Shown: positions 53,298 to 63,418 of the stretch, one piece after another
How positions within the stretch are numbered: position 1 is the stretch's first letter
Layout of the letters: each line of letters starts with the position of its first letter
Assembly (NCBI GenBank): GCA_964526785.1
Contig: CAZGMJ010000013.1
Location: forward strand, 1 to 64,000
Source: CAZGMJ01 sp964526785
GTDB taxonomy: Bacteria; Planctomycetota; Phycisphaerae; Sedimentisphaerales; Anaerobacaceae
Direction of reading: 5' to 3'
Length of the DNA stretch: 64,000 nt
The notes under the pieces: generated by a model
Seen by the model: only the letters and a program-made list of their open reading frames with translations
Told to the model about the DNA's origin: nothing
Databases searched by the model: none
Position numbers and translations under genes: made by a program

Positions 53298-54911
53298 ATG
53301 AAGCAGCGATTGTTGGCCGTCCTTGTGTTTTGCATGCTAAGTGGGCTGCCTTGTATGGAACAGGCGATATGCACGGCTGGCGTGTGGCAATACTACGTGC
53401 CGTTCGAAACCGGGCGGGTGGACAAGGATGGGCAGCGACACATTGGCAAAGCGTACATCTGGCTGCCACCGGAGTCGCAAGGAATTCGCGGCCTGCTTGT
53501 TGGCGGCCGGCTCGGTATCGAGTTGGAAATGGCGATCGATCAGCAGGTGCGCCGGGCTTGTTCCGACAACGACATTGCGATCGTGTATTTCTCGCCGCAT
53601 ATTTCGGCCGTCTTTCATTATTGGGAGCAGGGCGATACCAGTACGGATCGTTGGCTCAAGGCGCTGGCGGACCTCGCACGACGAACGGGCCACCTGGAGT
53701 TGAGACGCGTTCCGTGGATACCGATGGGCCACTCGACAGCCGGTATTTTCTGCAGAAATGTGGCGTACTGGAAGCCGGAGCGGGTTGCCGGCGTCATTCA
53801 CATAAAGAGCGGCAACTACCATCAACAGGAACATCTGCCTCCAGCCGGCAGTCTGGCGGGAGTTCCGGTACTGAACATCAGCGGCCAATTCGAGGTCTAT
53901 GGGCCGGAAGGAGGAATTCGGCCTGAGTACGGACGTGAGACGCAGTGGGTCTTTGTGCGAAAGGATATCCTCAGATTCAAGCAGGACAATCCGAACCATT
54001 TGATGTCGCTGCTTCTGCATCGCGGGGCGGACCACTTCCACGGTTCGCCCGAACTGGCGGCCCATGCAGCCATGTTCATAGCGAAAACTGCGAAATATCG
54101 TATCGGCGAGTTGCCACGTGATCGTGATGAGCGTGTGGTTCTATGTACATCGCTGGGCGCTGAGGACGGCTGGCTGACGGATTCGGATTTGTACGATCCG
54201 GCGGCAGCGCCGGCACCCTACGCAGACTACACCGGTGACAAGCTGACGGCCATGTGGCACTACGACGGGCAGACCGCTCAGGCTGTATTCGAGCATCATC
54301 GCAATCTCAGCCGGCACCAGGCCCTTGGCAAGCCGGAGTGCACCTGGCTGGACGAGGCTGACGGCTGGACATTCCGGGTTGCAGCCGACTTTCTCGACCA
54401 GATGCCCGGTGAATATGGAGGACGCATCGGCCGGCGGCAGATCGGGCATGCCGAAGGCCCGGTGGTCTTTCGATGCAAGCAGAGCGAGCCGGTGGTACAG
54501 ATCGGCCCCGATACCTTTCGCTTGCTTCGTGCGGCCAGGCACGTGCATGTTTGCGCCTTTCATCCAGGCGATGAAGAATTTCGTGCGACGAGTCGATGGA
54601 GCAAGCTGCGAGTGCCCGTAGTCAAAGGGGAGCGGCAGATGCTACACTTTCCGGCTTTGGAAGATATAGCGCCGAATAACGTGCCGGTAAAGCTTAATGC
54701 CGTCGCAACTTCCGGGCTGCCGGTATATTACGAGGTGGAGTATGGTCCGGTGGTGTTCGCCGATGGCGGGTTGGTGCTCTGTGATATGCCGCACGACCCG
54801 CAGTTTCCCATTGAATGCCGGGTAACGGCGTATCAGCTTGGCCGTCGTATAGCGCCGGCAATTCGTCCGGCCGAACCGGTTTCACGCACCTTCCGTCTGA
54901 TCGGTCCTTGA
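53298..54911 (+). CDS. Secreted alpha/beta-hydrolase-like protein
   Basis: 537 residues. Signal peptide RLLAVLVFCMLSGLPCMEQA. An alpha/beta-hydrolase core with nucleophile motif PMGHSTAG (Ser146 in GHSTAG), strand-turn LLVGGRLGIELEMAID before it, and GADHFHG near 244-249 as the likely His loop. The Asp/Glu is not assigned. After about residue 290 a beta-rich C-terminal part follows (GPDTFRLLRAARHVHVCAFHPG and VPVKLNAVATSGLPVYYEVEYG, an Ig/FN3-like strand set). It could deacetylate or demethylate a polysaccharide, as carbohydrate esterases of this fold do. Start ATG after GGAGAAAAGACC. Confidence 0.72.
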   Translation: MKQRLLAVLVFCMLSGLPCMEQAICTAGVWQYYVPFETGRVDKDGQRHIGKAYIWLPPESQGIRGLLVGGRLGIELEMAIDQQVRRACSDNDIAIVYFSPHISAVFHYWEQGDTSTDRWLKALADLARRTGHLELRRVPWIPMGHSTAGIFCRNVAYWKPERVAGVIHIKSGNYHQQEHLPPAGSLAGVPVLNISGQFEVYGPEGGIRPEYGRETQWVFVRKDILRFKQDNPNHLMSLLLHRGADHFHGSPELAAHAAMFIAKTAKYRIGELPRDRDERVVLCTSLGAEDGWLTDSDLYDPAAAPAPYADYTGDKLTAMWHYDGQTAQAVFEHHRNLSRHQALGKPECTWLDEADGWTFRVAADFLDQMPGEYGGRIGRRQIGHAEGPVVFRCKQSEPVVQIGPDTFRLLRAARHVHVCAFHPGDEEFRATSRWSKLRVPVVKGERQMLHFPALEDIAPNNVPVKLNAVATSGLPVYYEVEYGPVVFADGGLVLCDMPHDPQFPIECRVTAYQLGRRIAPAIRPAEPVSRTFRLIGP

Positions 54912-55082
54912 GGCGATTGTCTCTCAAGCCCGCTGGGCATTGACGTGCGAAATCCACGATAGCTGCTCCGCCGCAAACTCGAATCGGATGCTTTGGCGCC
55001 TCTGGCAATTATCACCGCAATCTGTTACGCTTGATTCTCGTAGCAGGATTCACATGTATTGACATTCACACTGGACATAGTC

Positions 55083-56915
55083 ATGGGTTCTAATGCGATA
55101 GGTACAAGACGAATCGGACAGGTACTGTGGCTCGTCGTCCTTGTGGCTGGTGTTTCGGCGGCAGATGTTCGAGCAAAAGAGTACTACGTTTCTTCCGGCG
55201 GTTCGGATGATGCGGACGGAACAAGAGCGGCGCCATGGAGGACAATTCAGAAGGCGGCCGAGGTTATGAAAGCGGGGGACCGGTGCATCGTACGCGCAGG
55301 AACCTATCGCGAACAGGTACGGCCAATGCAGTCTGGCACTGCGGATAACCCGCTTGAGTTCACCGCCGCCGACGGCGATGAGGTCGTCATCACGGGCACC
55401 GATTGCGTCACGACCTGGAAGCCTGGCAGAGATGGCGTCCACACAGCAGCGGTATCCTGGCCTGTAGACCAGGTCTTTGTCGATGGTGAGAGGATGATAC
55501 CTGCTCGGTGTCCCAACGCCGGAGACGATCCTTATAATTTACAGATGCTGGATGTCAGCATCAACAAGGACGGTGCCTGCACATTTGAAGCCCTGTCCCG
55601 GCCGGCGGACTTCTGGAAAGGGGGCATCATCTGGGGCATGAGCGGACGCGCATGGGTGGCGCGGACCGCAAAGATCGCCGGTTCGAATGACGACACCGTT
55701 TGGGTCGGCGGCAAGGTGCCATTTCGAGGTGAAGGGCGAGCTTTTCTGTTCGGCGTGCTTGGCGCTCTTGACGCCCCGCGCGAGTGGCATCAACAAGACA
55801 GCACGCTCTACCTCCGGTTGCCCGGCGACGAAGATCCGTCCGCCAGTGCCGTCGAAGTCACGCATCGGCGCTGGGCTTTCGATTTGTCGGGTCGGGCGCA
55901 TATCCGGATACGGGGTTTTGAGATATTTGCGGCCGGCATTAATATGGATCGGACCGAATACTGCGTGGTGGATGAGTGCCGTGTGCGATACGCCAGTTTC
56001 GAACGCGTCATGGAAGGCGGATTCAACCGTGACCGGGGCATCGGTCCGCAGAGCGAGGGGTTGGGCATTGCGATGGGCGGGCAGAACAATACGGTGCGCA
56101 ACACGGTGGTGGCCTTTTGCATCGGCGACGGCATTTCAGTCTATGGTCGGGACAATCGCGTGGAGAACTGCGTCGTGCACGACTGCGATTTTTCCGCCAG
56201 CGACTGTGCGCCGATTAACGTAACCGGCCAAGGCCATCACGTCTCGCGGTGCACCCTGTTCAATGCGGGGCGCTCCGGCCTGGTGCATCGAAAGCTCAAA
56301 GGCGGAAGGATCGAGTACAACCATATTCACGACGTGGGCCTGATGACCAACGATCTGGGAGGAACCTACACCTTTACCACGGACGGAAAGGGTACGGTCC
56401 TGGCCTATAATCGCGTGCACGACGTCCATTGTCATACGGGAATCGGCATCTACGTGGACAATTTCTCGCCCAATCATATCGTGCACCACAATCTGTGCTA
56501 CGACGTCGAAGACAGCGGCATTCGGCTCAATACACCCACCAGCAACGTGATGATCTACCACAATACCCTGACCAGCAACGGACGCAGCCTCGCCTGGTGG
56601 GGACGAGACAATAACAGCACGCAGACCGGGACGATGGTCGTTAACAACATCATGACCGATGCGGTATCCCTCGGCGAAGGTTCGACCGCCAGGAGCAACT
56701 ACACGGGTGAATCGCCCGGATTCGTCGACGCCGAAGCGCACGACTTCCGACTGACCGGCGAATCTCCGTGCATCGATGCGGCGATTTCGATTGACGGTAT
56801 TAACGACGCCTTTGTCGGTGATGCTCCGGACATCGGTTGTTTCGAATCCGGCAAAGAGAAGTGGCGGGCGGGTAGCACCATCCCGCGCGACCGCTGGTAT
56901 CAATCGCTGCGCTGA
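55083..56915 (+). CDS. Secreted DUF1565/PbH1 beta-helix protein
   Basis: 610 residues. Signal peptide (RIGQVLWLVVLVAGVSA), then the DUF1565-type opening YYVSSGGSDDADGTRAAPWRTIQKAAEVMKAGDR, and a right-handed helix with PbH1 coils: HIRIRGFEIFAAGINMDRTEYCVVDEC, NRVENCVVHDCDFS, GGRIEYNHIHDVG, TVLAYNRVHDVHCHTG, NHIVHHNLCYDVED, NVMIYHNTLTSN. The C-terminus SPCIDAAISIDGINDAFVGDAPDIGCFE is the usual end. The ATG at 55083 gives the best leader, but no strong ribosome site is seen, so the start may be 24 bases earlier. Relatives include alginate and chondroitin lyases. Confidence 0.78.
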   Translation: MGSNAIGTRRIGQVLWLVVLVAGVSAADVRAKEYYVSSGGSDDADGTRAAPWRTIQKAAEVMKAGDRCIVRAGTYREQVRPMQSGTADNPLEFTAADGDEVVITGTDCVTTWKPGRDGVHTAAVSWPVDQVFVDGERMIPARCPNAGDDPYNLQMLDVSINKDGACTFEALSRPADFWKGGIIWGMSGRAWVARTAKIAGSNDDTVWVGGKVPFRGEGRAFLFGVLGALDAPREWHQQDSTLYLRLPGDEDPSASAVEVTHRRWAFDLSGRAHIRIRGFEIFAAGINMDRTEYCVVDECRVRYASFERVMEGGFNRDRGIGPQSEGLGIAMGGQNNTVRNTVVAFCIGDGISVYGRDNRVENCVVHDCDFSASDCAPINVTGQGHHVSRCTLFNAGRSGLVHRKLKGGRIEYNHIHDVGLMTNDLGGTYTFTTDGKGTVLAYNRVHDVHCHTGIGIYVDNFSPNHIVHHNLCYDVEDSGIRLNTPTSNVMIYHNTLTSNGRSLAWWGRDNNSTQTGTMVVNNIMTDAVSLGEGSTARSNYTGESPGFVDAEAHDFRLTGESPCIDAAISIDGINDAFVGDAPDIGCFESGKEKWRAGSTIPRDRWYQSLR

Positions 56916-56976
56916 CATTACCTGTCCCGTGCAACAGAAGCTCTCCAATCCAAACTTGCACCGAAAGGAAACATGT

Positions 56977-59730
56977 ATGACAGTACGTCGCGGCCGAACA
57001 TTTGCACTTGTCATCGTCGCCAGTTTGTGCCTGCCGCTGTGGGCATCGACTCTGATGAACCCGACGAAGCGAGCATATGATCAACAGCTTATTCGTCTCA
57101 AGGAGTCCGCACCCGGTGCGCCCGGTACGTTCGTCGTCAAAGAAGACGGCCGGCAGATCCCGTATCAAACGGAAGAAATCGACGGTCGAACCCATGTATG
57201 GGTCTGTTCCGATTTCGAGCCGGGCCAGAGCCGCGAATATACAATCGCACCGGGCAGGCCCGGCCGCTATGATCCGAAGGTCACCGTCCGGAGAGCGGGA
57301 TCTTCATATATTCTGGACAACGGCCGGTTCGCCGTGAAGGTCCCTGCGAAGGCCGCCAGTATATCCCCCGGTCCTGTTGCAGGCATACGATTGCCCCAGC
57401 ATGGGTGGGTCGGCGAGAGTTTCTGGAAGACATCCCGAAAACTGCGTGCGTTTCATGTCGAAGTTGTCGCCGACGGAACGCTGTTCGCCACGATTCGCTT
57501 ACGGTATGAATTCGCAGGCACTGCAGGGTTGTATGACAACGTCCCGGCCTTTGCCGAGTTTGACATCACGCTCGGCCCCGGCCGGCAGCATGTCGAAATA
57601 CGGGAGCGGCATGAAATGTCCCCGGACGACTATTGGGAACTGGACATATCGAAGGGCTGGTCGCCCCGCACCGGTATTTCGCAGCCGTTCAGCAAAGGCG
57701 CCGGCTCGGGATTGGTCGGTGGTAAGGTCGAATCCGAACGACCTCTGTTGCCCGGCGGCCTGCCCTACGCTCAGGAGACCCTCTTCATCAACATGTTTCC
57801 CCGCTGGAACCAGCATTACAAGGACGGGTGGTACTTCGCCGCCACTGATGGCGAATCGCATCTCGGCGCGACCGTGGTCAGTGCAAGCCAGTGGGTCTGG
57901 CCGCACAATAATGCCATCAAGGCGATCGTCAAACCGAGCGGCACGTACGCCGGTCTGCGCTGTTCGACGTGGAAGGGACGCAGGACATGGTGGCTCAGCG
58001 CTCCGACATCCGAACCCGGAGAGACCGATTACATCGCGCGCTATGCCTGGGAAGATCTCGATAAGCTCAACCACGACTTCATCCTCGGATGGGCGGGCAG
58101 GGATGGCTCGTTCTCGGGAATGAACTTCTACAACGGCAATCACATGAATCCGTCCAGCAGTATCCGTGGTGTAGGTCGCCGGGCGATTCGGGAGGCGGAC
58201 AAGGAAGGTAATCTGAGCACGCTCTACCGCGCACAGGTAATGCTGCACCCGGATGCGTATGGTTCCTACTGGCACTACTGGAGCCCGGAGAACCCCAACT
58301 TCTTTACGGATTTCTTCCGTGTCCCCATAGCAATGACAGCACGTCTGACGGAGCATCCGCAATTCGAAGAACTCCGCACGGCGGCCGAGCAGCGTTTCCG
58401 GGAGGACATGTTCCATTCGATCACCCTGCCGGGCGGGGCGAGCCAGGAATGCCCGGGATACGTCGGCTATGCGCTGCGACAGTGGAATGAGCTGGCCCCT
58501 TTGTGCCGGAAGCATCTCGACTTCGATCCTACTGCATGGCCGCGCTACAAAGCCGCTCAGTATTTCCAGAAACGTTCTTCTCAGCCCGATGGTGACGTTC
58601 GCCGAATGCTTCCAATGGGCGATACGCATCCGGGCAAAGACGGCAACGGGCCCAAGCTCGTTGATGTCCCGGCCGAGGAAGTCCGCAATTATCGCACCGA
58701 GGAGTTGCCCGGTTTCGGCGTAATCTTCACCAGCAAGCCGGGCACCGGCGAGGAGACCTATCTGGCCTTCAAGAGCGGCCCCAATCGCGGGCATTATCAC
58801 GGCGATCAGTTGGCCTTCCACTACTGCGCAAACGCCGGGGCCGTTGCGGTGGACCATCACTGTTCGTACAAGCCTCGGGCCGGTCAGGAACACATGCACA
58901 ACCGAGTTGCCTTCCATACCGAGCAGTTTCCCTACGCCAACATGGATGGGTACGAGCGCGTCATTGCATTCGAAACCTCGCCGCTGTGCGATATCGCAGT
59001 CGGGCAGGTGGAATCCGAACGCCTGCGTAAGGTCGAAAAGCTGCCTCCCGAAATCTGGCACCAGGAGTTCCCCCAGCACACATTCGAGTCGCCACTCACA
59101 TATCGGCGCACCATCGTTTTTGTCAAAGGAGGCCCGGCAGACTACTTTGTTATCCGCGATCAGTTCTGGGCTCCCGAACCGCTGTCCGCCACGTACTGCC
59201 TGCATGTCCTTGGCGACAAAATGCAGCGGGCAGGCAGGCGAACGGACTTTGAGGACCTGACGTTATTCTGCGCAGTCCCTTCGCAATACAAGTTTGGTTC
59301 GCTGCCCTGGAGCCACGACAGCGGAGGGCGTCAGGCCACGCAGGGCGCCCGTTTGACGATACGCGGCAAACAGGGACAGTTCATCACGGTGCTCTATCCC
59401 GGCACGCTGCCTGAGACTGCAGCGCTGGCCGACGGCGTTTGTGTCGGTGGCGACGAGATTCGCTTCGCGGGCGATGAGCCGTCGGCGGGGGATTCAACCA
59501 CGTATGTCACCGTTAGGCGAAATGGCAGGCGGATAGCCGCTCTCATGGGAGAACAGATAGATTTGAACCGTTCTCAGGGAGATATAGGCTTGTTCGTACC
59601 CGACGCCGGTTACCCCTTCGGCCGTATTCCCGACTGGCTCATCAAACAGCGATCCACCGTTCCAGACTGGGCGCCTTCCTGCGTGCACCAACTGCGCCGC
59701 TATGAGCAGAAGCACAATCGAGTCAATTAG
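56977..59730 (+). CDS. Heparinase II/III-like polysaccharide lyase
   Basis: 917 residues. Start at 56977, with AAAGGA upstream, and a signal peptide (FALVIVASLCLPLWAS). The N-terminal 400 residues are beta-rich, and a helical (alpha/alpha toroid) middle region has HYWSPENPNFFTDFF and AEQRFREDMFHS. The C-terminal beta-sandwich has NRGHYHGDQLAFHYCANAGAVAVDHH, near residue 603, the heparinase II/III-like signature (HxHxDxxxF-type), with HMHNRVAFH following. Members eliminate uronic-acid-linked glycans such as heparin or alginate. It lies 61 bases after the beta-helix gene and likely shares its transcript. Confidence 0.82.
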   Translation: MTVRRGRTFALVIVASLCLPLWASTLMNPTKRAYDQQLIRLKESAPGAPGTFVVKEDGRQIPYQTEEIDGRTHVWVCSDFEPGQSREYTIAPGRPGRYDPKVTVRRAGSSYILDNGRFAVKVPAKAASISPGPVAGIRLPQHGWVGESFWKTSRKLRAFHVEVVADGTLFATIRLRYEFAGTAGLYDNVPAFAEFDITLGPGRQHVEIRERHEMSPDDYWELDISKGWSPRTGISQPFSKGAGSGLVGGKVESERPLLPGGLPYAQETLFINMFPRWNQHYKDGWYFAATDGESHLGATVVSASQWVWPHNNAIKAIVKPSGTYAGLRCSTWKGRRTWWLSAPTSEPGETDYIARYAWEDLDKLNHDFILGWAGRDGSFSGMNFYNGNHMNPSSSIRGVGRRAIREADKEGNLSTLYRAQVMLHPDAYGSYWHYWSPENPNFFTDFFRVPIAMTARLTEHPQFEELRTAAEQRFREDMFHSITLPGGASQECPGYVGYALRQWNELAPLCRKHLDFDPTAWPRYKAAQYFQKRSSQPDGDVRRMLPMGDTHPGKDGNGPKLVDVPAEEVRNYRTEELPGFGVIFTSKPGTGEETYLAFKSGPNRGHYHGDQLAFHYCANAGAVAVDHHCSYKPRAGQEHMHNRVAFHTEQFPYANMDGYERVIAFETSPLCDIAVGQVESERLRKVEKLPPEIWHQEFPQHTFESPLTYRRTIVFVKGGPADYFVIRDQFWAPEPLSATYCLHVLGDKMQRAGRRTDFEDLTLFCAVPSQYKFGSLPWSHDSGGRQATQGARLTIRGKQGQFITVLYPGTLPETAALADGVCVGGDEIRFAGDEPSAGDSTTYVTVRRNGRRIAALMGEQIDLNRSQGDIGLFVPDAGYPFGRIPDWLIKQRSTVPDWAPSCVHQLRRYEQKHNRVN

Positions 59731-59771
59731 CCAAACCCATGGTCATTTCCGCTTAACTTTGCGGTCCGGCG

Positions 59772-61955
59772 TCAGCGCCCGGCCTGGTCTGCTGACCGCA
59801 GTGCTCGCGTTCCGTTGAGGATCTGCAATGAAGAACTGCCGGCCATGTAGACGTTGCCGTTAGCGAAGGCGAGTTGGCCGACCGACGCGTGCCCGGGCAG
59901 TCTGCCAATCACCTCGATGTGCGCATCTCTCGGCCGGATGCGCACAAGCGTTTTGTCCATGAAGGCCCAGATGTGTCCGTTCGGCCCGGTGCAGAAACTG
60001 TACGCATGTCGACGAACGCTTGAGACAGACGTGATTGGTTTGTCCGGCACGTCCTTCGTCCACAGAATCTCACCTGTCTCCGCTCGAAAACCGTACAGCC
60101 TCCCCTTCGTCTCGTCGCCACGCTTCGTATAGCCAATTACAAGCCCGGGCAGAACCTCGGCAAGCGGCCCCGGCGTCTGCTCTCCGGGCGGCTCGACGTC
60201 GTATATCAATTCGTGCCTCTGTGTATCCCAGCAGAACAGTTTGCCAATTCCTTCCGACGACTTGGTGGACAAGAGAATGTACCGTCCGTTGTGTGCCGTG
60301 GTCATCCAGAATACACGATACGGCGTAAAAGGCTCCCATATGCCGCCCGACTCGCCCGTCTCCGGATCGTACCAGCCCATCCCGCCGCCGTCGCGACGGC
60401 GGCCGTACGTTGAGCCGGCTGCATAAATGCGGCCGTCGCCGCCGACCACAGTCCCCGCAAACGGCGAGTGGGTGTCGCTGTACTCGGCGAGGACCGAAAC
60501 CAGCTTCGGATTCGGTCCTTGCTCGCCGCCGCCGTTGCCTTCCAGTGTGAACGGCCGACTCAGATCGAACTCATACAAACGACTGCTCGGATAGCCGCAG
60601 AGGTACAGCTTTTCGCCAAGCAGCGTCATACTGTACGGACTTAAATCGGACATGTCCCCGATACGATGTACACGGTTCTCTCCGAGATCGAATATCACGA
60701 CCTGGCCATAGCCCTCATCGGCGGCGAAGATGCGATACTCATCTATCGCCATCATTCGCCGGACTTTGCCCGGATACCGCCGAACCTTGAACCGCAGCGT
60801 CCTGTGCCGGTCCTCCCCGGCTATCTCGTACGTCGCGGCCACCATACCTTCGCTGTCGGGCCGGAGGGTTTCGGCGTCCACTTCGGGCGGCCCGGGTTCG
60901 GGAACAAAATCGCCCCAGTGCGCCTGGTCACCCATGTACCAGCAATTGTGGTCCCACTCGTATTGGCGCTCGCGCAGTTCGGCGGGCCTGTCCGACCATG
61001 GAGGAACTTTGCCAGTCTTCTTATAGACTTCGCCGTCGCGGATCCAGAAATCGAACCAGTCGCTGGTAAAGGTCTCGTCAATGCCCTTGATCCATACCGC
61101 ATCCTTGATCCTGCCTTCCGCGCCGCCCCTGAGCGAGCGCAGACGAATCTTGTCCTCTTTTATGTCTTTGCTTTTGGCGAGAATACGTCCCTCGCGCGTC
61201 TCGAAATTGTACGCAACCAGATACCACGGCGCCTGCCCTATCCCGGCGTACAACCATTGGCCGTCCATCACGCAGTCGATATACAACTCCGTCCAGTTCT
61301 CATTCGCAGGCCCGAAACTCTCGTAGCGCTGCACTTCATAGCTCTCCGGATCGATACGATACGGCACCAGACAACTCTTGTCATTCGCCCAGCCGATACC
61401 GTACAGCATGCCGTCGGCGCCCAGCGCCATCGCCGCCCGCGCCACGCTCTGCCCGAACGGCCGCGATATGTGCACGAACCGGTTCTCCTTTGGATCGTAC
61501 GCCAGTACCGTCACACCCCTCGAAGGCGGCCCAACATCCACAAACAGCTTTCCTGCCGCCCAGTAATGCGGCCGCAGATGAAAAGTGTAGCGAAATTCGG
61601 TCAAAGGGTCGCCCGCGTCGTCCGTGCACAGTTCCTGAGTGGTTGTTTGCCCCGTCCCGAAATCATGGATGACCGCCTGCTTGGCCCCCATGTAATTCTC
61701 CTGATACACAACGATCATGTCCCAGCTCCCGTCGGGATTGGGGGCGAACACAGGATGCTCCATCCAGACCCGCGTCGGTCCGGCAAGCACATCCTCGACG
61801 CTCAACTCGGGTGCATCGGCCAGTTGCTTCGCCAGGTCCGGCTGGGCGGCAGGCCGCCAATCGGCAATATCGAAGCTGTCTTTAGCGGCAACGGGCGACG
61901 CCGGGCCACACAATACAACAACACACAGGATGACAGACACCGTTCTGGTATTCAT
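59772..61955 (-). CDS. Secreted beta-propeller protein
   Basis: 727 residues. Start ATG, with AAGGAG 6 bases upstream, and a signal peptide (RTVSVILCVVVLCGPASPVAA). Repeated blade-like stretches include WAAGKLFVDVGPPSRGVTVLAYD, AMALGADGMLYGIGWA, YRIFAADEGYGQVVIFD, KLYLCGYPSSRLYEFD, TVVGGDGRIYAAGSTYG, KLFCWDTQRHELIYDV, GRLYGFRAETGEILW and QLAFANGNVYMAGSSSLQI, a PQQ/WD-like propeller. No catalytic or metal site stands out. Probably a binding or lyase-type propeller (oligogalacturonate lyases share the fold) acting on the products of the neighbouring lyases. Confidence 0.7.
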   Translation of the reverse strand: MNTRTVSVILCVVVLCGPASPVAAKDSFDIADWRPAAQPDLAKQLADAPELSVEDVLAGPTRVWMEHPVFAPNPDGSWDMIVVYQENYMGAKQAVIHDFGTGQTTTQELCTDDAGDPLTEFRYTFHLRPHYWAAGKLFVDVGPPSRGVTVLAYDPKENRFVHISRPFGQSVARAAMALGADGMLYGIGWANDKSCLVPYRIDPESYEVQRYESFGPANENWTELYIDCVMDGQWLYAGIGQAPWYLVAYNFETREGRILAKSKDIKEDKIRLRSLRGGAEGRIKDAVWIKGIDETFTSDWFDFWIRDGEVYKKTGKVPPWSDRPAELRERQYEWDHNCWYMGDQAHWGDFVPEPGPPEVDAETLRPDSEGMVAATYEIAGEDRHRTLRFKVRRYPGKVRRMMAIDEYRIFAADEGYGQVVIFDLGENRVHRIGDMSDLSPYSMTLLGEKLYLCGYPSSRLYEFDLSRPFTLEGNGGGEQGPNPKLVSVLAEYSDTHSPFAGTVVGGDGRIYAAGSTYGRRRDGGGMGWYDPETGESGGIWEPFTPYRVFWMTTAHNGRYILLSTKSSEGIGKLFCWDTQRHELIYDVEPPGEQTPGPLAEVLPGLVIGYTKRGDETKGRLYGFRAETGEILWTKDVPDKPITSVSSVRRHAYSFCTGPNGHIWAFMDKTLVRIRPRDAHIEVIGRLPGHASVGQLAFANGNVYMAGSSSLQILNGTRALRSADQAGR

Positions 61956-61989
61956 AGTTGTCTCCTTCAAAGCACTACCGCATCATCAT

Positions 61990-62003
61990 ACCGGTGAACC
62001 GGT
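61990..62003. promoter_or_regulatory. Short palindrome ACCGGT-GA-ACCGGT
   Basis: A 14-base inverted repeat in the divergent region between the propeller gene (minus) and the ECF sigma gene (plus), about 35 bases upstream of the propeller start. A candidate operator; no clear -10/-35 pair was found beside it. Confidence 0.3.
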
Positions 62004-62232
62004 CACTGGGCAACCGCTCGTCACTCTGTCAATCCATGCCGGCGGTCGCTGCCGAAACATAATCTACCGCGAAACGACTCTCATTGGCCTTCGCCCCAGC
62101 TCAAAGCCGACCTTGTCGTCGGCCACGGGGCAACACAGAAGGAAAACAATCCCCTTGCTTTAGGTCCAAACGCGAGGTGAAAGTGTTATATTAATGACAG
62201 AGATAGATTGCTGATGTAGGCAGGTCCACCAT

Positions 62233-62769
62233 ATGGAAGACAGGCTGCTCGTCCTGAGATGTAAACGCGGCAGCAAGGCCGCCCTGGAGAGAATCTATCA
62301 GAAGTACAGGGCGGACCTGCTGATCCTGGCCGCTGCCCTGCTCAACGAGCATACTGCGGCCGAGGATGTTGTGCACGATGTATTCGTGGTCTTCGTCCGC
62401 GATATTGATAAGTTCAGACTGACCGGCAGCCTGAAAGGCTACCTGCTGACATGCGTTGCCAATCGCGCACGCAACCAGCGAAAGAAAACGCAACGACGTG
62501 CGGCCGGGCTTGCCCGACCGGGCGGCGTCACCAAAGATCGCGAGACTCCGACCGACTCGCTGGTGTGCAACGAGCAGTTCGAGCAGCTTAGAAGTGCGAT
62601 GGCCCGGTTGCCTTACGAGCAGCGAGAAGTGCTGATGTTGCGAACGCAGTCCGACCTGACGTTTTGCAGCCTGGCGGACCAACTCGGCATTTCCGTCAGT
62701 ACCGCCAAGAGCCGCTACAGATATGGACTCGACAAACTCAAATCCTTCTTCAATGGGGAACTCAAATAA
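62233..62769 (+). CDS. ECF-type RNA polymerase sigma factor
   Basis: 178 residues. Region 2: ALERIYQKYRADLLILAAALLNEHTAAEDVVHDVFVVF, then LTCVANRARNQRKK. Region 4: LPYEQREVLMLRTQSDLTFCSLADQLGISVSTAKSRYRYGLDKL. No region 3. ATG at 62233, with only a weak upstream GGCAGGT. Its TAA overlaps the next ATG by one base (TAATG), so the two are coupled. It likely drives its own operon, including the secreted protein cut by the window edge. Confidence 0.92.
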   Translation: MEDRLLVLRCKRGSKAALERIYQKYRADLLILAAALLNEHTAAEDVVHDVFVVFVRDIDKFRLTGSLKGYLLTCVANRARNQRKKTQRRAAGLARPGGVTKDRETPTDSLVCNEQFEQLRSAMARLPYEQREVLMLRTQSDLTFCSLADQLGISVSTAKSRYRYGLDKLKSFFNGELK

Positions 62770-63359
62770 TGCAGCCGCAGGACAAACTCAAATCACTGAT
62801 CGAGAAATCTTGCATCGACACAACTCCCGAGACCAATGACAGAATCCTCGGCGATGCGCTGCAGATGCTGGACGAGCGCAAACAGTCCGCCCGTATCCTC
62901 TGCGTGCGAACGGCTCGTCTCGCTATTGCCGCCGCCATTCTGATCGCCGTCGGCTTCTTCGCCGCCCGCCTCACTGCTCCGGCCCCGCTTGACGCAGAGC
63001 AGCTCCGCGCCGCAATCGAACAGTCTCTGGAAGAGACCGTTGACAACCGGATAGACTTGCACCTCGATGCACAACTCGCGGCCCGCTGGCAGCCCTTCGA
63101 AGACCGATTCAGCGAGCAGATACGAGCCGATCTCAAGGAATTCGGCGCCCGGACAATAGCCGCAACAGACCAGCGAATGATGGAGTTGATCCAACTGATT
63201 GAGCAAGCTCGGCTCAAAGACCGAATCAGAATCGAAAACGCCCTGCGCCGGATCGAACAAAACAGATACCAGGACAAACTCAGACTTGCAGCAGGAATCC
63301 AGCACGTCAGCGCTACGGCGAATCTGTCGAAGGACCACAGTTTGCAACGAATTGAATAG
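62769..63359 (+). CDS. Anti-sigma-like membrane protein with coiled coil
   Basis: 196 residues. A short cytosolic N-terminus, a membrane helix near residues 46-66 (TARLAIAAAILIAVGFFAARL), and an extracytoplasmic charged helix of over 110 residues that reads as a coiled coil (ELQRAAIEQ- and RMMELIQLIEQARL-type heptads). Overlap with the sigma gene and topology suggest it holds the sigma factor at the membrane. No recognised anti-sigma domain or zinc motif. ATG at 62769; the earlier open frame has no support. Confidence 0.72.
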   Translation: MQPQDKLKSLIEKSCIDTTPETNDRILGDALQMLDERKQSARILCVRTARLAIAAAILIAVGFFAARLTAPAPLDAEQLRAAIEQSLEETVDNRIDLHLDAQLAARWQPFEDRFSEQIRADLKEFGARTIAATDQRMMELIQLIEQARLKDRIRIENALRRIEQNRYQDKLRLAAGIQHVSATANLSKDHSLQRIE

Positions 63360-63418
63360 TATCGCTACCTCAATGCAACGGCATGAATCCATAATTCATC
63401 GAAGGAAAGGAACTTGAA

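Noticed and set aside
57499..59205. 568-codon minus-strand ORF opposite the heparinase-like gene
   Set aside because: Antisense shadow; low-complexity Arg/Val/Gly composition and no recognisable motif.
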